Shown here: positions 1 through 6,261 of the stretch, one piece after another
Numbering within the stretch: the stretch's first letter is position 1
Layout: each line of letters starts with the position of its first letter
NCBI GenBank assembly: GCA_041476545.1
Contig: JBGOTP010000269.1
Location: forward strand, 1 to 7,270
Source of the DNA: JBGOTP01 sp041476545
Lineage (GTDB): Bacteria > Acidobacteriota > Vicinamibacteria > Vicinamibacterales > CAVVIG01
DNA length: 7,270 bases
Direction of reading: 5' to 3'
Program-made: the position numbers and the translations under genes
Notes under the pieces: model-generated
What the model saw: only the letters and a program-made list of their open reading frames with translations
What the model was told of the DNA's origin: nothing
Database searches by the model: none

Positions 1-87
1 CCGCCGCCGGGTGAGACGCGGTCGGCAATCCAGACAGGATCCACCGTCGCGAATGCTTCGGCGGACAAGTCGAGCGCAGCGAAATAA
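1..87 (+). CDS. C-terminal end of a secreted-family protein, array copy A (partial)
   Basis: This is the last 28 codons and TAA stop of a gene that enters from the left edge. The encoded tail contains GETRSAIQTGSTVANASADKSSAAK-type sequence. It matches the C-termini of the two following copies almost residue for residue, including the ending ADKSSAAK. The gene is therefore a third member of the tandem array of the uncharacterised secreted family described at 852-2084. The last 53 nt differ from the equivalent ends of copies B and C at only a few positions, including the stop (TAA instead of TGA). The stop lies 8 nt before the start of copy B, so the copies were probably co-transcribed. The function is unknown, and whether the rest of copy A is intact cannot be seen here. 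Confidence 0.82.
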   Translation, partial: PPPGETRSAIQTGSTVANASADKSSAAK

Positions 88-95
88 GGTCGGGC

Positions 96-843
96 ATGGC
101 GATGATCAAGAGCGTGCGCGTCGCCGGGATGTGTGTGGTCGTGGCGCTGGCCCTGTGCGCCGCGGGTACCCGTACGATCGGCGCCGCGCGGGAAGGCTCG
201 AGGACGCTGGCGTTTCTGATCTCGGAGTCGGACAACGGGTTGCTCTACGGTAAGTTCGAGGAGGAGTGTCCCAAGGGGTTCGAGATGACGCTCGAGGAGT
301 CCTACCTCGCGTCGCTCACGCCCGCCCAGAAGGAATGGATGCTGCGGCCGGAAAACGCGTTTGAGTACGGCAACGCGTGAAAGAACGATTTCCTCTCGGG
401 CCCGGGCGGCACGAACGTGTGCAGTAATCCGAAGTCGTTCAAGAACGACCCACGCCGTAAGGATTACCGCACCGTCGCGAGCAAGATCGCGTACGGCCTG
501 AATCTCGACGGGACGACGGATGGTCGCGCGACGCCAAAGACGTGCGGGCATCAGAAGTTCCAGGGACAGAGCGGCGAGCCGCTCGTCGACAACCAGTTCT
601 ATCGTGTCGCCGGCTGCAGCAAGCTCACTCGAGGGACCGAGCGCCAGACCAGAAATTCCATGGGTTACTTCATCGTCGAGTTGCGCGGGGTGGACCGGCG
701 AGTGCACGGCAATCTCCACGGCACAGAACGTCGCGGGGATCCCGGCGTTCATCGTGTCTTCGCCCGGTGAGACGCGGTCGGTGATTCCGGCAGGATCCAC
801 CGCCGCCAATGCTCCGGCGGACAAGTCGAGCGCGGCGAAATGA
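96..843 (+). pseudogene. Broken tandem copy (B) of the secreted-family gene: nonsense codon plus 485-bp deletion
   Basis: Aligned with the intact copy C, this copy starts at the equivalent ATG (AAGG at 86-89 as a weak ribosome binding site). It encodes a signal peptide and a mature N-terminus about 78% identical to copy C over the first 93 residues, counted by hand. Codon TGA at 378-380 replaces the TGG (Trp) of copy C at 1131-1133. The frame then continues with clear homology, including AYGLNLDGTTDGRA and the VELRGVD segment ending near 695. There the sequence jumps to the equivalent of copy C position 1937, so 485 bp are missing and the frame shifts. The C-terminal end (TAISTAQNVAGIPAF to DKSSAAK) resumes in the new frame and stops at 841-843. 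Only a 94-residue N-terminal fragment could be made from the start codon. It is a decaying gene or a stretch retained for spacing and recombination. Confidence 0.9.
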
Positions 844-851
844 GGTCAGGC

Positions 852-2084
852 ATGGCGAGGATCAAGAGTGTGCGCGGCGTCGGGATGTGTGTGGTAGTGG
901 CCCTGGCCCTGGGCGTGGTGGGTACCCGCACGTTCGGCGCCAGTCGGGAAAGCTCGACGCTGGCGTTCCTGATCGGGACGGCCGATATGGGCACCCACTA
1001 CGGCAAGTTCGAGGAGGACTGCCCGCAGGGCTTCGAATTGACGCTCGAAGAGTCCTACCTTGCGTCGCTCACTCCGGCCCAGCGCGAATGGATGCTGCGG
1101 CCGGAAAACTCGTTTGAATACGGCAACGCGTGGAAGAACGACTACCTCGCGGGGCCGGGCGGCGCGAACGTCTGCGGCAACCCGAAGTCGTTCAGCAACG
1201 ACCCTCGCCGCCGGCCGTACCACGGCGTCGCCAGCAAGGTGGCCTACGGACTGAATCTCGACGGGACCACCGACGGGCGTGCGACGGCAAAGACCTGCGC
1301 GCATCAGAAGTTCGAGGGACTGAACGGCGAGCCGCTCGCGGACAATCAGCTCTATCGGGCCTCTGGCTGCAGCAAGCTCAATCGCGGCACGGAACTTCAA
1401 AGCACGCAGTATCTGGAACGGGCGTTCCTTGTCGAGTTGCGTGGTGTGGACGATGTCAAGAACGACGACCACGTCGAGATCGGCATTTATTCGATGGCGG
1501 ATGGCGAGGCCTCGTTGAAAGCGGGCGACGGATCCGATGTTGCGTATCAGACCTTCAGCATCACGGCCAATCCTCGCTGGCGGGCGCAGACGACGGGGCG
1601 CATTGTCGACGGCGTGCTGACCTCTGAGTCGGTGCCGGTGCTGCACCTGAGCCGGGCAGGCGGGTTCGCCGCCGGTCGTGGCAACTACGTGAGCGGTGCT
1701 CCCGGGACCGCGTTTGCGTACGCCGGCCAGTTCGAGTTCCGAGACGTCCGTTTTCGCCTGACGCTGCGTCCGGACCGGACGTTCAAAGGCGTGATGGCGA
1801 ACTACCGGCCGATCGACAACATTTATCTCAGCGAATACGCGGGCGGCCGGGGCACCGCTTCCACGGCGAACAACGACTGCGCCGCCGAGTACAACATGCT
1901 CGCGAAGTTCGCGGATGGGCATCCGGATCCCGTGACCGGCGCGTGCACGGCGATCTCGGCGGCCCAGAACATCACCGGGACCCCGGCGTTTCTCGTGCCC
2001 GCGCCAGGTGAGATGCGGTCGGCGGTCCCGACAGGATCCACCGCCGCCAATGCTCCGGCGGACAAGTCGAGCGCGGCGAAATGA
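852..2084 (+). CDS. Secreted protein of unknown function, intact array copy (C), 410 aa
   Basis: I do not recognise a named family, although proteins of this look (motifs AYGLNLDGTTDGRA, KTCAHQKF and DNQLYRASGCSKL) belong, as I recall, to hypothetical proteins found beside DUF1592/DUF1552 genes. The N-terminus is a Sec signal peptide: basic MARIKSVR, then a hydrophobic stretch to about residue 23, with likely cleavage after FGA near residue 30. There is no lipobox. The mature part holds six cysteines (in EEDCPQ, NVCGN, KTCAH, SGCSK, NNDCAA and TGACTA), an even number that suits disulfides in an exported protein. The C-terminal 30 residues are a low-complexity Ala/Ser/Pro tail. A start 12 nt earlier (840) is possible, but 852 aligns with the start of copy B and has GAGG 6 nt upstream. 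The stop overlaps the next gene in an ATGA. A role with the following DUF1592/DUF1552 pair is inferred only from the operon. Confidence 0.88.
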   Translation: MARIKSVRGVGMCVVVALALGVVGTRTFGASRESSTLAFLIGTADMGTHYGKFEEDCPQGFELTLEESYLASLTPAQREWMLRPENSFEYGNAWKNDYLAGPGGANVCGNPKSFSNDPRRRPYHGVASKVAYGLNLDGTTDGRATAKTCAHQKFEGLNGEPLADNQLYRASGCSKLNRGTELQSTQYLERAFLVELRGVDDVKNDDHVEIGIYSMADGEASLKAGDGSDVAYQTFSITANPRWRAQTTGRIVDGVLTSESVPVLHLSRAGGFAAGRGNYVSGAPGTAFAYAGQFEFRDVRFRLTLRPDRTFKGVMANYRPIDNIYLSEYAGGRGTASTANNDCAAEYNMLAKFADGHPDPVTGACTAISAAQNITGTPAFLVPAPGEMRSAVPTGSTAANAPADKSSAAK

Positions 2085-3781
2085 AATTAGCGATGGCCAC
2101 AATGATGAAACGGAAAGATGTCATCCGTCGGATCCGATGGGGCGTAGGTGTAGCTGCGGTCGCGGCGTCGCTTGCCGTCGTGATCGCGGCGGCGGACCCA
2201 TCACCGTCGGCCGGTACGACCAGCATGCGTCGTCTCACCGACGAGCAGTACCGGAACGCGATAACGGATATTTTTGGCGAGGACATCCAGTACGCGGGCC
2301 GGTTCGATCCGGTATTGCGGCCGACCCACGGCCTGCAAATCCAGGGTGTCAGCCAGATTGCGGTGTCGCCCGCCGGCTTCGAGCAGTACGACAAAGTGGG
2401 CCGGGCCATTGCCGCGCAGGTCGTCGATGAGCGGCACCGGACTCTGCTTGTCGGCTGCACGCCGAAATCAGCCACGCTGCCCGACGACGCGTGCGCGGCG
2501 ACGTTCTTTCAACGAACGGGAGAGCTCGTGTTTCGGCGGCCATTGAAGCCAGCTGACGTGCAGCTGTACGTGTCCGCTGCGCGCCGAGCGGTCGCCGTGA
2601 CGAACAATTTCTATGGCGGATTGGTCGACGGGCTCGGCATGATGCTGGCCTCGCCACGGTTCCTGTTCGACGTCGACGTCACGCAGCCCGATCCCGCCCG
2701 CCCCGGCGCGCGGCGGCTCGATGCGTACTCGAAAGCCGCGAGGCTGAGTTTCTTGCTCTGGAACACGACGCCTGATCGGGGACTGCTCGCCGCCGCCGCC
2801 AACGGCACACTACACACGCCGGCGGGGCTCACGCAGCAGGTGAATCGCCTGCTGGCATCGCCGCGCCTCGAGGGCGGCGTGCGGATGTTCTTCTCCGACA
2901 TGCTGGGCTACGACCAGATCGTCGACCTCTCGAAGGATGGCGTGATCTATCCGCAGTTCACGCCCAACGCCAAGCGTGATATGCCGGAGCAGACGCTGCG
3001 CACGATTGTGGATCTGCTGATCACCAATGACGGCGACTATCGCGATCTGTTCACGACGCGGCGCACGTTCATGACTCGCGCGCTTGGCGCCATCTATCAC
3101 GTGCCGGTGTCCGAGCACGACTGGATGCCGTACGAGTTTCCGGAAGACAGTCCACGCGCCGGCATCCTCTCGCAGCCGAGTTTTGTTGCGACCTTTTCGC
3201 CCCCGGGCCGGAGTTCGCCGACGTTGCGCGGAAAGGCGCTCCGCGAGCTGATTCTCTGTCAGCCGGTGCCTGACCCGCCGAACAACGTCGACTTCAGCAA
3301 GGTGGAAAACACGGCGAAGGGCACCGTCCGGGAGCGGCTGACAGGGCATCGGGCGAACCCGGCGTGCGCCTCGTGTCACCGGTTCATGGATCCAATCGGC
3401 CTGTCCCTCGAGAACTTCGACGGCGCTGGTGCCTACCGGTCGGACGAGAACGGAGTCGCCATTGACGCCAGCGGCGACCTCGACGGCAGCAAGTTCGCCG
3501 ATCCGGCCAGCCTCGGGCAGGCGGTTCGGAATCATCCACAACTGCCGGTGTGTCTGTCGAAGCGGCTGGCAGAATACGCGGCGAGGCGCCCGCTCGACAC
3601 GGGAGAGGCCGCGTGGGTGAAGACCCTGAGCACACGGTTTGTCGAGAGCAACTATCGCCTGCGCGAGTTGCTGCGCATCGTCGCGACGAGCGACCAGTTC
3701 TTTGAGGTATCGAGTTCTACGGCAACTTCACCTCGGACGACACCGAGTCCGACAGCAACTTCACCTCGGGAGGTCAAGTGA
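2081..3781 (+). CDS. Exported DUF1587/DUF1595/DUF1592/DUF1588/DUF1585 protein with a CxxCH motif, 566 aa
   Basis: The domain order is that of the large DUF1592 family: DUF1587 near residues 49-112 (RRLTDEQYRNAITDIFG), DUF1595 near 137-198 (TGELVFRRPLKPADV), DUF1592 near 215-340 (LSFLLWNTTPD, then VNRLLASPRLEGGVRMFF), DUF1588 near 357-455 and DUF1585 near 478-543 (LRELLRIVATSDQF). DUF1588 carries C429-A-S-C432-H433 followed by MDPIGLSLENFDGAGAYR, the family signature and a formal c-type heme site. Residues 10-38 form a basic then hydrophobic signal peptide, so the protein should be periplasmic or outside. The N-terminal cytochrome domain that often precedes DUF1587 in planctomycete members is absent. 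The biochemical role is not established; an extracytoplasmic redox role is inference. The start at 2081 overlaps the previous stop (ATGA), and ATGs at 2093, 2102 and 2105 are alternatives. The tail (residues 544-566) is Ser/Thr/Pro rich and contains a DNA repeat. The stop overlaps the next start by 1 nt. Confidence 0.92.
   Translation: MKLAMATMMKRKDVIRRIRWGVGVAAVAASLAVVIAAADPSPSAGTTSMRRLTDEQYRNAITDIFGEDIQYAGRFDPVLRPTHGLQIQGVSQIAVSPAGFEQYDKVGRAIAAQVVDERHRTLLVGCTPKSATLPDDACAATFFQRTGELVFRRPLKPADVQLYVSAARRAVAVTNNFYGGLVDGLGMMLASPRFLFDVDVTQPDPARPGARRLDAYSKAARLSFLLWNTTPDRGLLAAAANGTLHTPAGLTQQVNRLLASPRLEGGVRMFFSDMLGYDQIVDLSKDGVIYPQFTPNAKRDMPEQTLRTIVDLLITNDGDYRDLFTTRRTFMTRALGAIYHVPVSEHDWMPYEFPEDSPRAGILSQPSFVATFSPPGRSSPTLRGKALRELILCQPVPDPPNNVDFSKVENTAKGTVRERLTGHRANPACASCHRFMDPIGLSLENFDGAGAYRSDENGVAIDASGDLDGSKFADPASLGQAVRNHPQLPVCLSKRLAEYAARRPLDTGEAAWVKTLSTRFVESNYRLRELLRIVATSDQFFEVSSSTATSPRTTPSPTATSPREVK
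3722..3769 (+). repeat. 15-bp direct repeat within the Ser/Thr/Pro tail of the DUF1592 gene
   Basis: The 15-mer GCAACTTCACCTCGG occurs at 3722-3736 and again at 3755-3769, a period of 33 bp (11 codons, in frame). It encodes the repeated ATSPR in the C-terminal tail, after the end of DUF1585. It lengthens the tail without disrupting the frame, and the second copy leads straight into the ribosome binding site of the next gene. Confidence 0.85.
3768..3773 (+). promoter_or_regulatory. Ribosome binding site of the DUF1552 gene
   Basis: GGGAGG lies inside the last codons of the upstream gene, 7 nt before ATG 3781 and only 4 nt before GTG 3778. The spacing decides the start in favour of 3781. Together with the TGATG overlap it suggests coupled translation of the DUF1592 and DUF1552 proteins in similar amounts. 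Confidence 0.75.
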
Positions 3782-5118
3782 TGAATCGCATACAGCGTCG
3801 AACGATCCTTCGTGGAATGTTTCAGGGTGCGGCGGTCGCCGTTGCGCTGCCGTATCTGGATTGCTTCCTCAACACCAACGGAACGCTTCTGGCCGCCGAG
3901 GGCGCACCGCTCCCGGTCCGCTTCGGCACGTGGTTCTGGGGATTGGGAGTCAACCCGACCCGGTTTTTCCCAACGAAGATCGGCAAGGGCTACGACCTGC
4001 CGTCGGAGCTCAGTCCGATTGCGAAGTACAGAGACAAAGTTAACGTGTTCAGCGGCTTCGACTGCTTGACGGACGGGAAGCCGGTCATCCCCCACGGGAC
4101 AGGCAGCACGACCTTCCGATCGGGCACGGCGCCCGGCACGGGCGGCGCGCTGCCCGGTGCGACGTTCGACAATATCATCGCGGACGCGATCGGCACTGGT
4201 ACGCGGTTCAAGACGCTCGACATCTCGGCCATCGGCGACCGGAACAACAGCCTGAGCGGCCAGGGCGCCGGGCAGATGAATCCGGTCGAGACCTCGGCCA
4301 GCCGGTTCTACCAGCGCATCTTCGGGGACGGATTCATCGACCCGAATGCGGCGGCCTTCGCGCCGGATCCGAAGATCATGTCGCACAAGAGCGTGCTGTC
4401 GGTCGTCGGGGAGGAGCGCAAGGCACTGGAACGATCGCTCGGTGTCGCCGATCGGGCTCGTCTCGATCAGTACTTCACGGCCGTGCGCCAGGTAGAAGGG
4501 CAGCTCACGATGCAGCTTCAGAAGCCCGAGCCGCTCGTCGCCTGCAAGGTGCCGCAGCCGCCCAAGGAGATGGAAGTCCAGACCGTCCTCGAGGACGTGC
4601 TCCTGAACCATGAAATGATGGCGCATCTGCTCGCCATGGCGCTCGCCTGCAACCAGACGAAGGTGTTCAACGTCGCGTTCAGCAACGGGGCCTCGTCGTT
4701 GACAAGGCGGGGCAGCTCGACCACGCATCACCAGTTGACGCACGACGAGGTGGTCGATCCGAGGCTCGGTTACCAGCCAGAGGCCACGAAGTTCGTCGAG
4801 GCGTTAATGGGGGCGTGGGGCACGTTCCTGGGCATTCTGGATGGCATGCCCGAGGGCGACGGGACGCTCCTCGATCACATGCTGGTCGTGGCGCACTCGG
4901 AAACGGAGTACGCCAAGAATCACACCGTGACGAACCTGCCCATCATGCTTGCGGGCAGCGCCGGCGGCCGGATCCGCACGGGCATGCACGTGTCCGCGAA
5001 GCGGGAGCCGGTCTCGCGCGTTGCGCTCACGGCCATGCAGGCGGTGGGCGTCCAGGTCGAGTCCTTCGGCACGTTGTCGATGCAGACGAAGAAGCCGATC
5101 GGCGAATTGCTCGTGTGA
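3781..5118 (+). CDS. Tat-exported DUF1552 family protein, 445 aa
   Basis: The N-terminus QRRTILRGMFQGAAVAVALP is a twin-arginine signal of the form usual for DUF1552 proteins, pointing to export of a folded, perhaps cofactor-loaded protein. The mature part follows the family pattern. It has RFGTWFWGLGVNPTRFFP near residues 47-64, KVNVFSGFDCLTDGKPVIPH near 86-105, a STTHHQLTHDE block (H316, H317, H321, D322), and near the C-terminus DHMLVVAHSETEYAKNH followed by NLPIMLAGSAGG. The conserved His/Asp positions could bind metal, by analogy with the related DUF1501 and phosphatase-like proteins, but no activity is established. DUF1552 genes very often lie next to DUF1592 genes, as here. I chose ATG 3781 over GTG 3778 because it sits 7 nt after GGGAGG and forms a TGATG overlap with the upstream stop. 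The length is normal and the gene looks intact. Confidence 0.93.
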   Translation: MNRIQRRTILRGMFQGAAVAVALPYLDCFLNTNGTLLAAEGAPLPVRFGTWFWGLGVNPTRFFPTKIGKGYDLPSELSPIAKYRDKVNVFSGFDCLTDGKPVIPHGTGSTTFRSGTAPGTGGALPGATFDNIIADAIGTGTRFKTLDISAIGDRNNSLSGQGAGQMNPVETSASRFYQRIFGDGFIDPNAAAFAPDPKIMSHKSVLSVVGEERKALERSLGVADRARLDQYFTAVRQVEGQLTMQLQKPEPLVACKVPQPPKEMEVQTVLEDVLLNHEMMAHLLAMALACNQTKVFNVAFSNGASSLTRRGSSTTHHQLTHDEVVDPRLGYQPEATKFVEALMGAWGTFLGILDGMPEGDGTLLDHMLVVAHSETEYAKNHTVTNLPIMLAGSAGGRIRTGMHVSAKREPVSRVALTAMQAVGVQVESFGTLSMQTKKPIGELLV

Positions 5119-5121
5119 TTG

Positions 5122-5208
5122 TGTAGGGGCGAGGTATCCGCCTTCGCGCAAGCGCTTCGGCGAGACCTCGCCGGAGCCAAAGGCGCAGGCGGGTGCCGCG
5201 CCCCTACA
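5122..5208. repeat. Intergenic inverted-repeat element, MITE-like or attenuator-like
   Basis: The element is bounded by a perfect 10-bp inverted repeat, TGTAGGGGCG at 5122-5131 and CGCCCCTACA at 5199-5208. Inside it, GGCGAGGT (5128-5135) pairs with ACCTCGCC (5165-5172), and CGCC (5139-5142) pairs with GGCG (5159-5162) around an AAGCGCTT palindrome (5150-5157). The outer and inner stems share bases 5128-5131, so both cannot form completely at once. The element fills most of the spacer between the DUF1552 gene and the PF03640-like gene and contains no ORF with coding character. It could be a short interspersed repeat, a transcript-processing site or a partial terminator that lowers expression of the last gene. 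There is no T-rich run after the stems, so it is not a classical intrinsic terminator. Confidence 0.7.
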
Positions 5209-5214
5209 GCCATC

Positions 5215-5221
5215 TGGAGGA
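5215..5221 (+). promoter_or_regulatory. Strong ribosome binding site of the secreted-repeat gene
   Basis: TGGAGGA lies 7 nt before ATG 5229, the strongest such site in the window. It rules out the longer in-frame start at 5193, which would place the start codon inside the inverted-repeat element. It also shows that this gene, unlike those upstream, does not depend on translational coupling. Confidence 0.8.
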
Positions 5222-5228
5222 CTTGACC

Positions 5229-6164
5229 ATGTACAGGCAGCGATATCGCCGCGGTGTTGTGATTCTGTCGATCGGTATGTTGGGGCTGCTGATTGTCTAC
5301 GCGCCGGTGGCCGGCCAGCAGCAGTCGCCGGACGTGAAGACACCGCCAGAGATCACGATCCAGCCGATGCCGCCGGGGCCGATGTTCGCGGATGTCAACG
5401 AATACACGTTGTACGTCAGCGAGCGGGACGTCGACGCTGGAAAGTCCTCCTGCACGGGCGCCTGCGCGTCGGAATGGATACCGCTGCGCGCGGCCGCGGA
5501 CGCCAAGCCATTGGGCGACTGGACGCTCGTGGCGCGGAACGACGGGGCGCCGCAGTGGGCGTACAAAGGACGGGCGCTGTATCGGTACGCGAAGGAAACC
5601 AAGCCGCGCTGGGCCGACGGGCAGAACCAGCTCTGGCGGTACGCCTTGGTCTCGCCGTTCCCGCCTCGCAATGCGTTCGGTCAGAGGGGCCTTGGTGGGC
5701 CGCCGGTGGCGACGCCCACAGCTGCGGCAGCCGCGTCCGGGGCGGCAGCCGCGCAGGGAGCCCAGGGAGCGGCCGCCTTCGCCTCCATGCGGGGAGGGCA
5801 ACGGCGGCCGGCGATTGTGCTGCCGCCGGGAGTGCCGGGCGGCATCACAGGCCAACCGGGCGCCGGGGGATCGGTGTTTGCCGACTGGAAGGGCTCCACG
5901 CTGTACACGTCGACCGCGGCAGCGCCCTGCTCGGGGCAATGTCTCGAGGCATGGAAACCGCTGACGGCTCCGCTCCTTGCGAAGCAGCCGGTTGGCGATT
6001 GGTCGATCGTGAAGCGGCCCGATGGGACCCTTCAATGGGCATATAAGACCAAACTGGTGTATCGGTCCATCAAGGACGTCAAGGCGGGAGACACCAACGG
6101 CGAGGCCAGTGACTGGCATGCCCTCCCGGTGCCGAGTGTCGCCGCGTCGGCACCAGCACCGTAA
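5229..6164 (+). CDS. Secreted protein with two PF03640-like (COG4315) modules, 311 aa
   Basis: A signal peptide (basic MYRQRYRR, hydrophobic GVVILSIGMLGLLIVYA, cleavage near VAGQ at about residue 29) is followed by two copies of the same module. Module 1 covers about residues 58-142, with TLYVSERD, C75-TGA-C79, EWIPL, GDWTLVARNDGAPQWAYKG and ALYRY. Module 2 covers about residues 216-299, with TLYTS, C234-SGQ-C238, AWKPL, GDWSIVKRPDGTLQWAYK and LVYRS. This pattern (LY..., C-x3-C, W-x-PL, then DG-x-x-QW-x-Y and LY) fits the secreted repeat of unknown function, PF03640. The modules are joined by an Ala/Gly/Pro-rich linker of about 70 residues. No lipobox cysteine is visible, so the protein is probably soluble. 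The C-x3-C pairs may be disulfides. No biochemical activity is established. It follows the DUF1552 gene after a 110-nt spacer and may belong to the same operon. Confidence 0.85.
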   Translation: MYRQRYRRGVVILSIGMLGLLIVYAPVAGQQQSPDVKTPPEITIQPMPPGPMFADVNEYTLYVSERDVDAGKSSCTGACASEWIPLRAAADAKPLGDWTLVARNDGAPQWAYKGRALYRYAKETKPRWADGQNQLWRYALVSPFPPRNAFGQRGLGGPPVATPTAAAAASGAAAAQGAQGAAAFASMRGGQRRPAIVLPPGVPGGITGQPGAGGSVFADWKGSTLYTSTAAAPCSGQCLEAWKPLTAPLLAKQPVGDWSIVKRPDGTLQWAYKTKLVYRSIKDVKAGDTNGEASDWHALPVPSVAASAPAP

Positions 6165-6208
6165 CCACCATCAAGCTGAATTGATCCACGGACAGAAGCT
6201 CAGCGTGA

Positions 6209-6235
6209 CCGGCTCCGAAGCGCGAGCGGAGCCGG
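6209..6235. terminator. Hairpin between convergent genes, possible bidirectional terminator
   Basis: CCGGCTCCG (6209-6217) and CGGAGCCGG (6227-6235) form a perfect 9-bp stem with a 9-nt loop. It lies 45 nt after the stop of the secreted-repeat gene and 27 nt beyond the toxin stop on the other strand. A hairpin in that position commonly ends transcription from both sides. Neither flank has a good T run, so termination would be weak or factor-assisted. The rest of the 97-nt gap shows nothing else. Confidence 0.5.
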
Positions 6236-6261
6236 AGCGGTTAGCGTTGGCTTGATTGGGG

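Larger units (their letters stand above)
35..2084 (+). repeat. Three copies of a 53-bp gene-end repeat (35-87, 791-843, 2032-2084)
   Basis: Each array copy ends with the same 53-bp stretch, from CAGGATCCACC through the stop codon. The ends of copies B and C are identical over all 53 bp, although the rest of these two genes has diverged clearly. The end of copy A differs at a few bases. The interval given spans the first to the last repeat; the repeats themselves are the three listed blocks. Confidence 0.9.

Noticed and set aside
378..380. TGA in copy B as a recoded codon (selenocysteine or Trp)
   Set aside because: Intact copy C has TGG at the same place, other genes here use TGA as a stop, no selenocysteine-type context is visible, and copy B also has a frameshifting deletion.
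1..2084. The repeated sequence as a CRISPR array or insertion sequence
   Set aside because: The repeats are ends of diverged protein-coding paralogues with no spacers, transposase or terminal inverted repeats.
846..2102. A 418-codon minus-strand open frame opposite the intact secreted-family gene
   Set aside because: It mirrors the plus-strand gene, whose frame has a signal peptide, paralogues and a ribosome binding site. The antisense product is Arg-rich and featureless, as expected from the antisense of GC-rich codons.
4949..6046. Long plus-strand open frame in another frame over the same region
   Set aside because: The start of its translation is Arg/Ser/Cys-rich low-complexity sequence, typical of a shifted reading of GC-rich coding DNA. 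It has no ribosome binding site and conflicts with both real genes.
4920..6119. Long minus-strand open frame across the DUF1552 gene end, the spacer and the secreted-repeat gene
   Set aside because: It overlaps two well-supported plus-strand genes and the inverted-repeat element, and has an Arg/Pro-rich composition without recognisable motifs.
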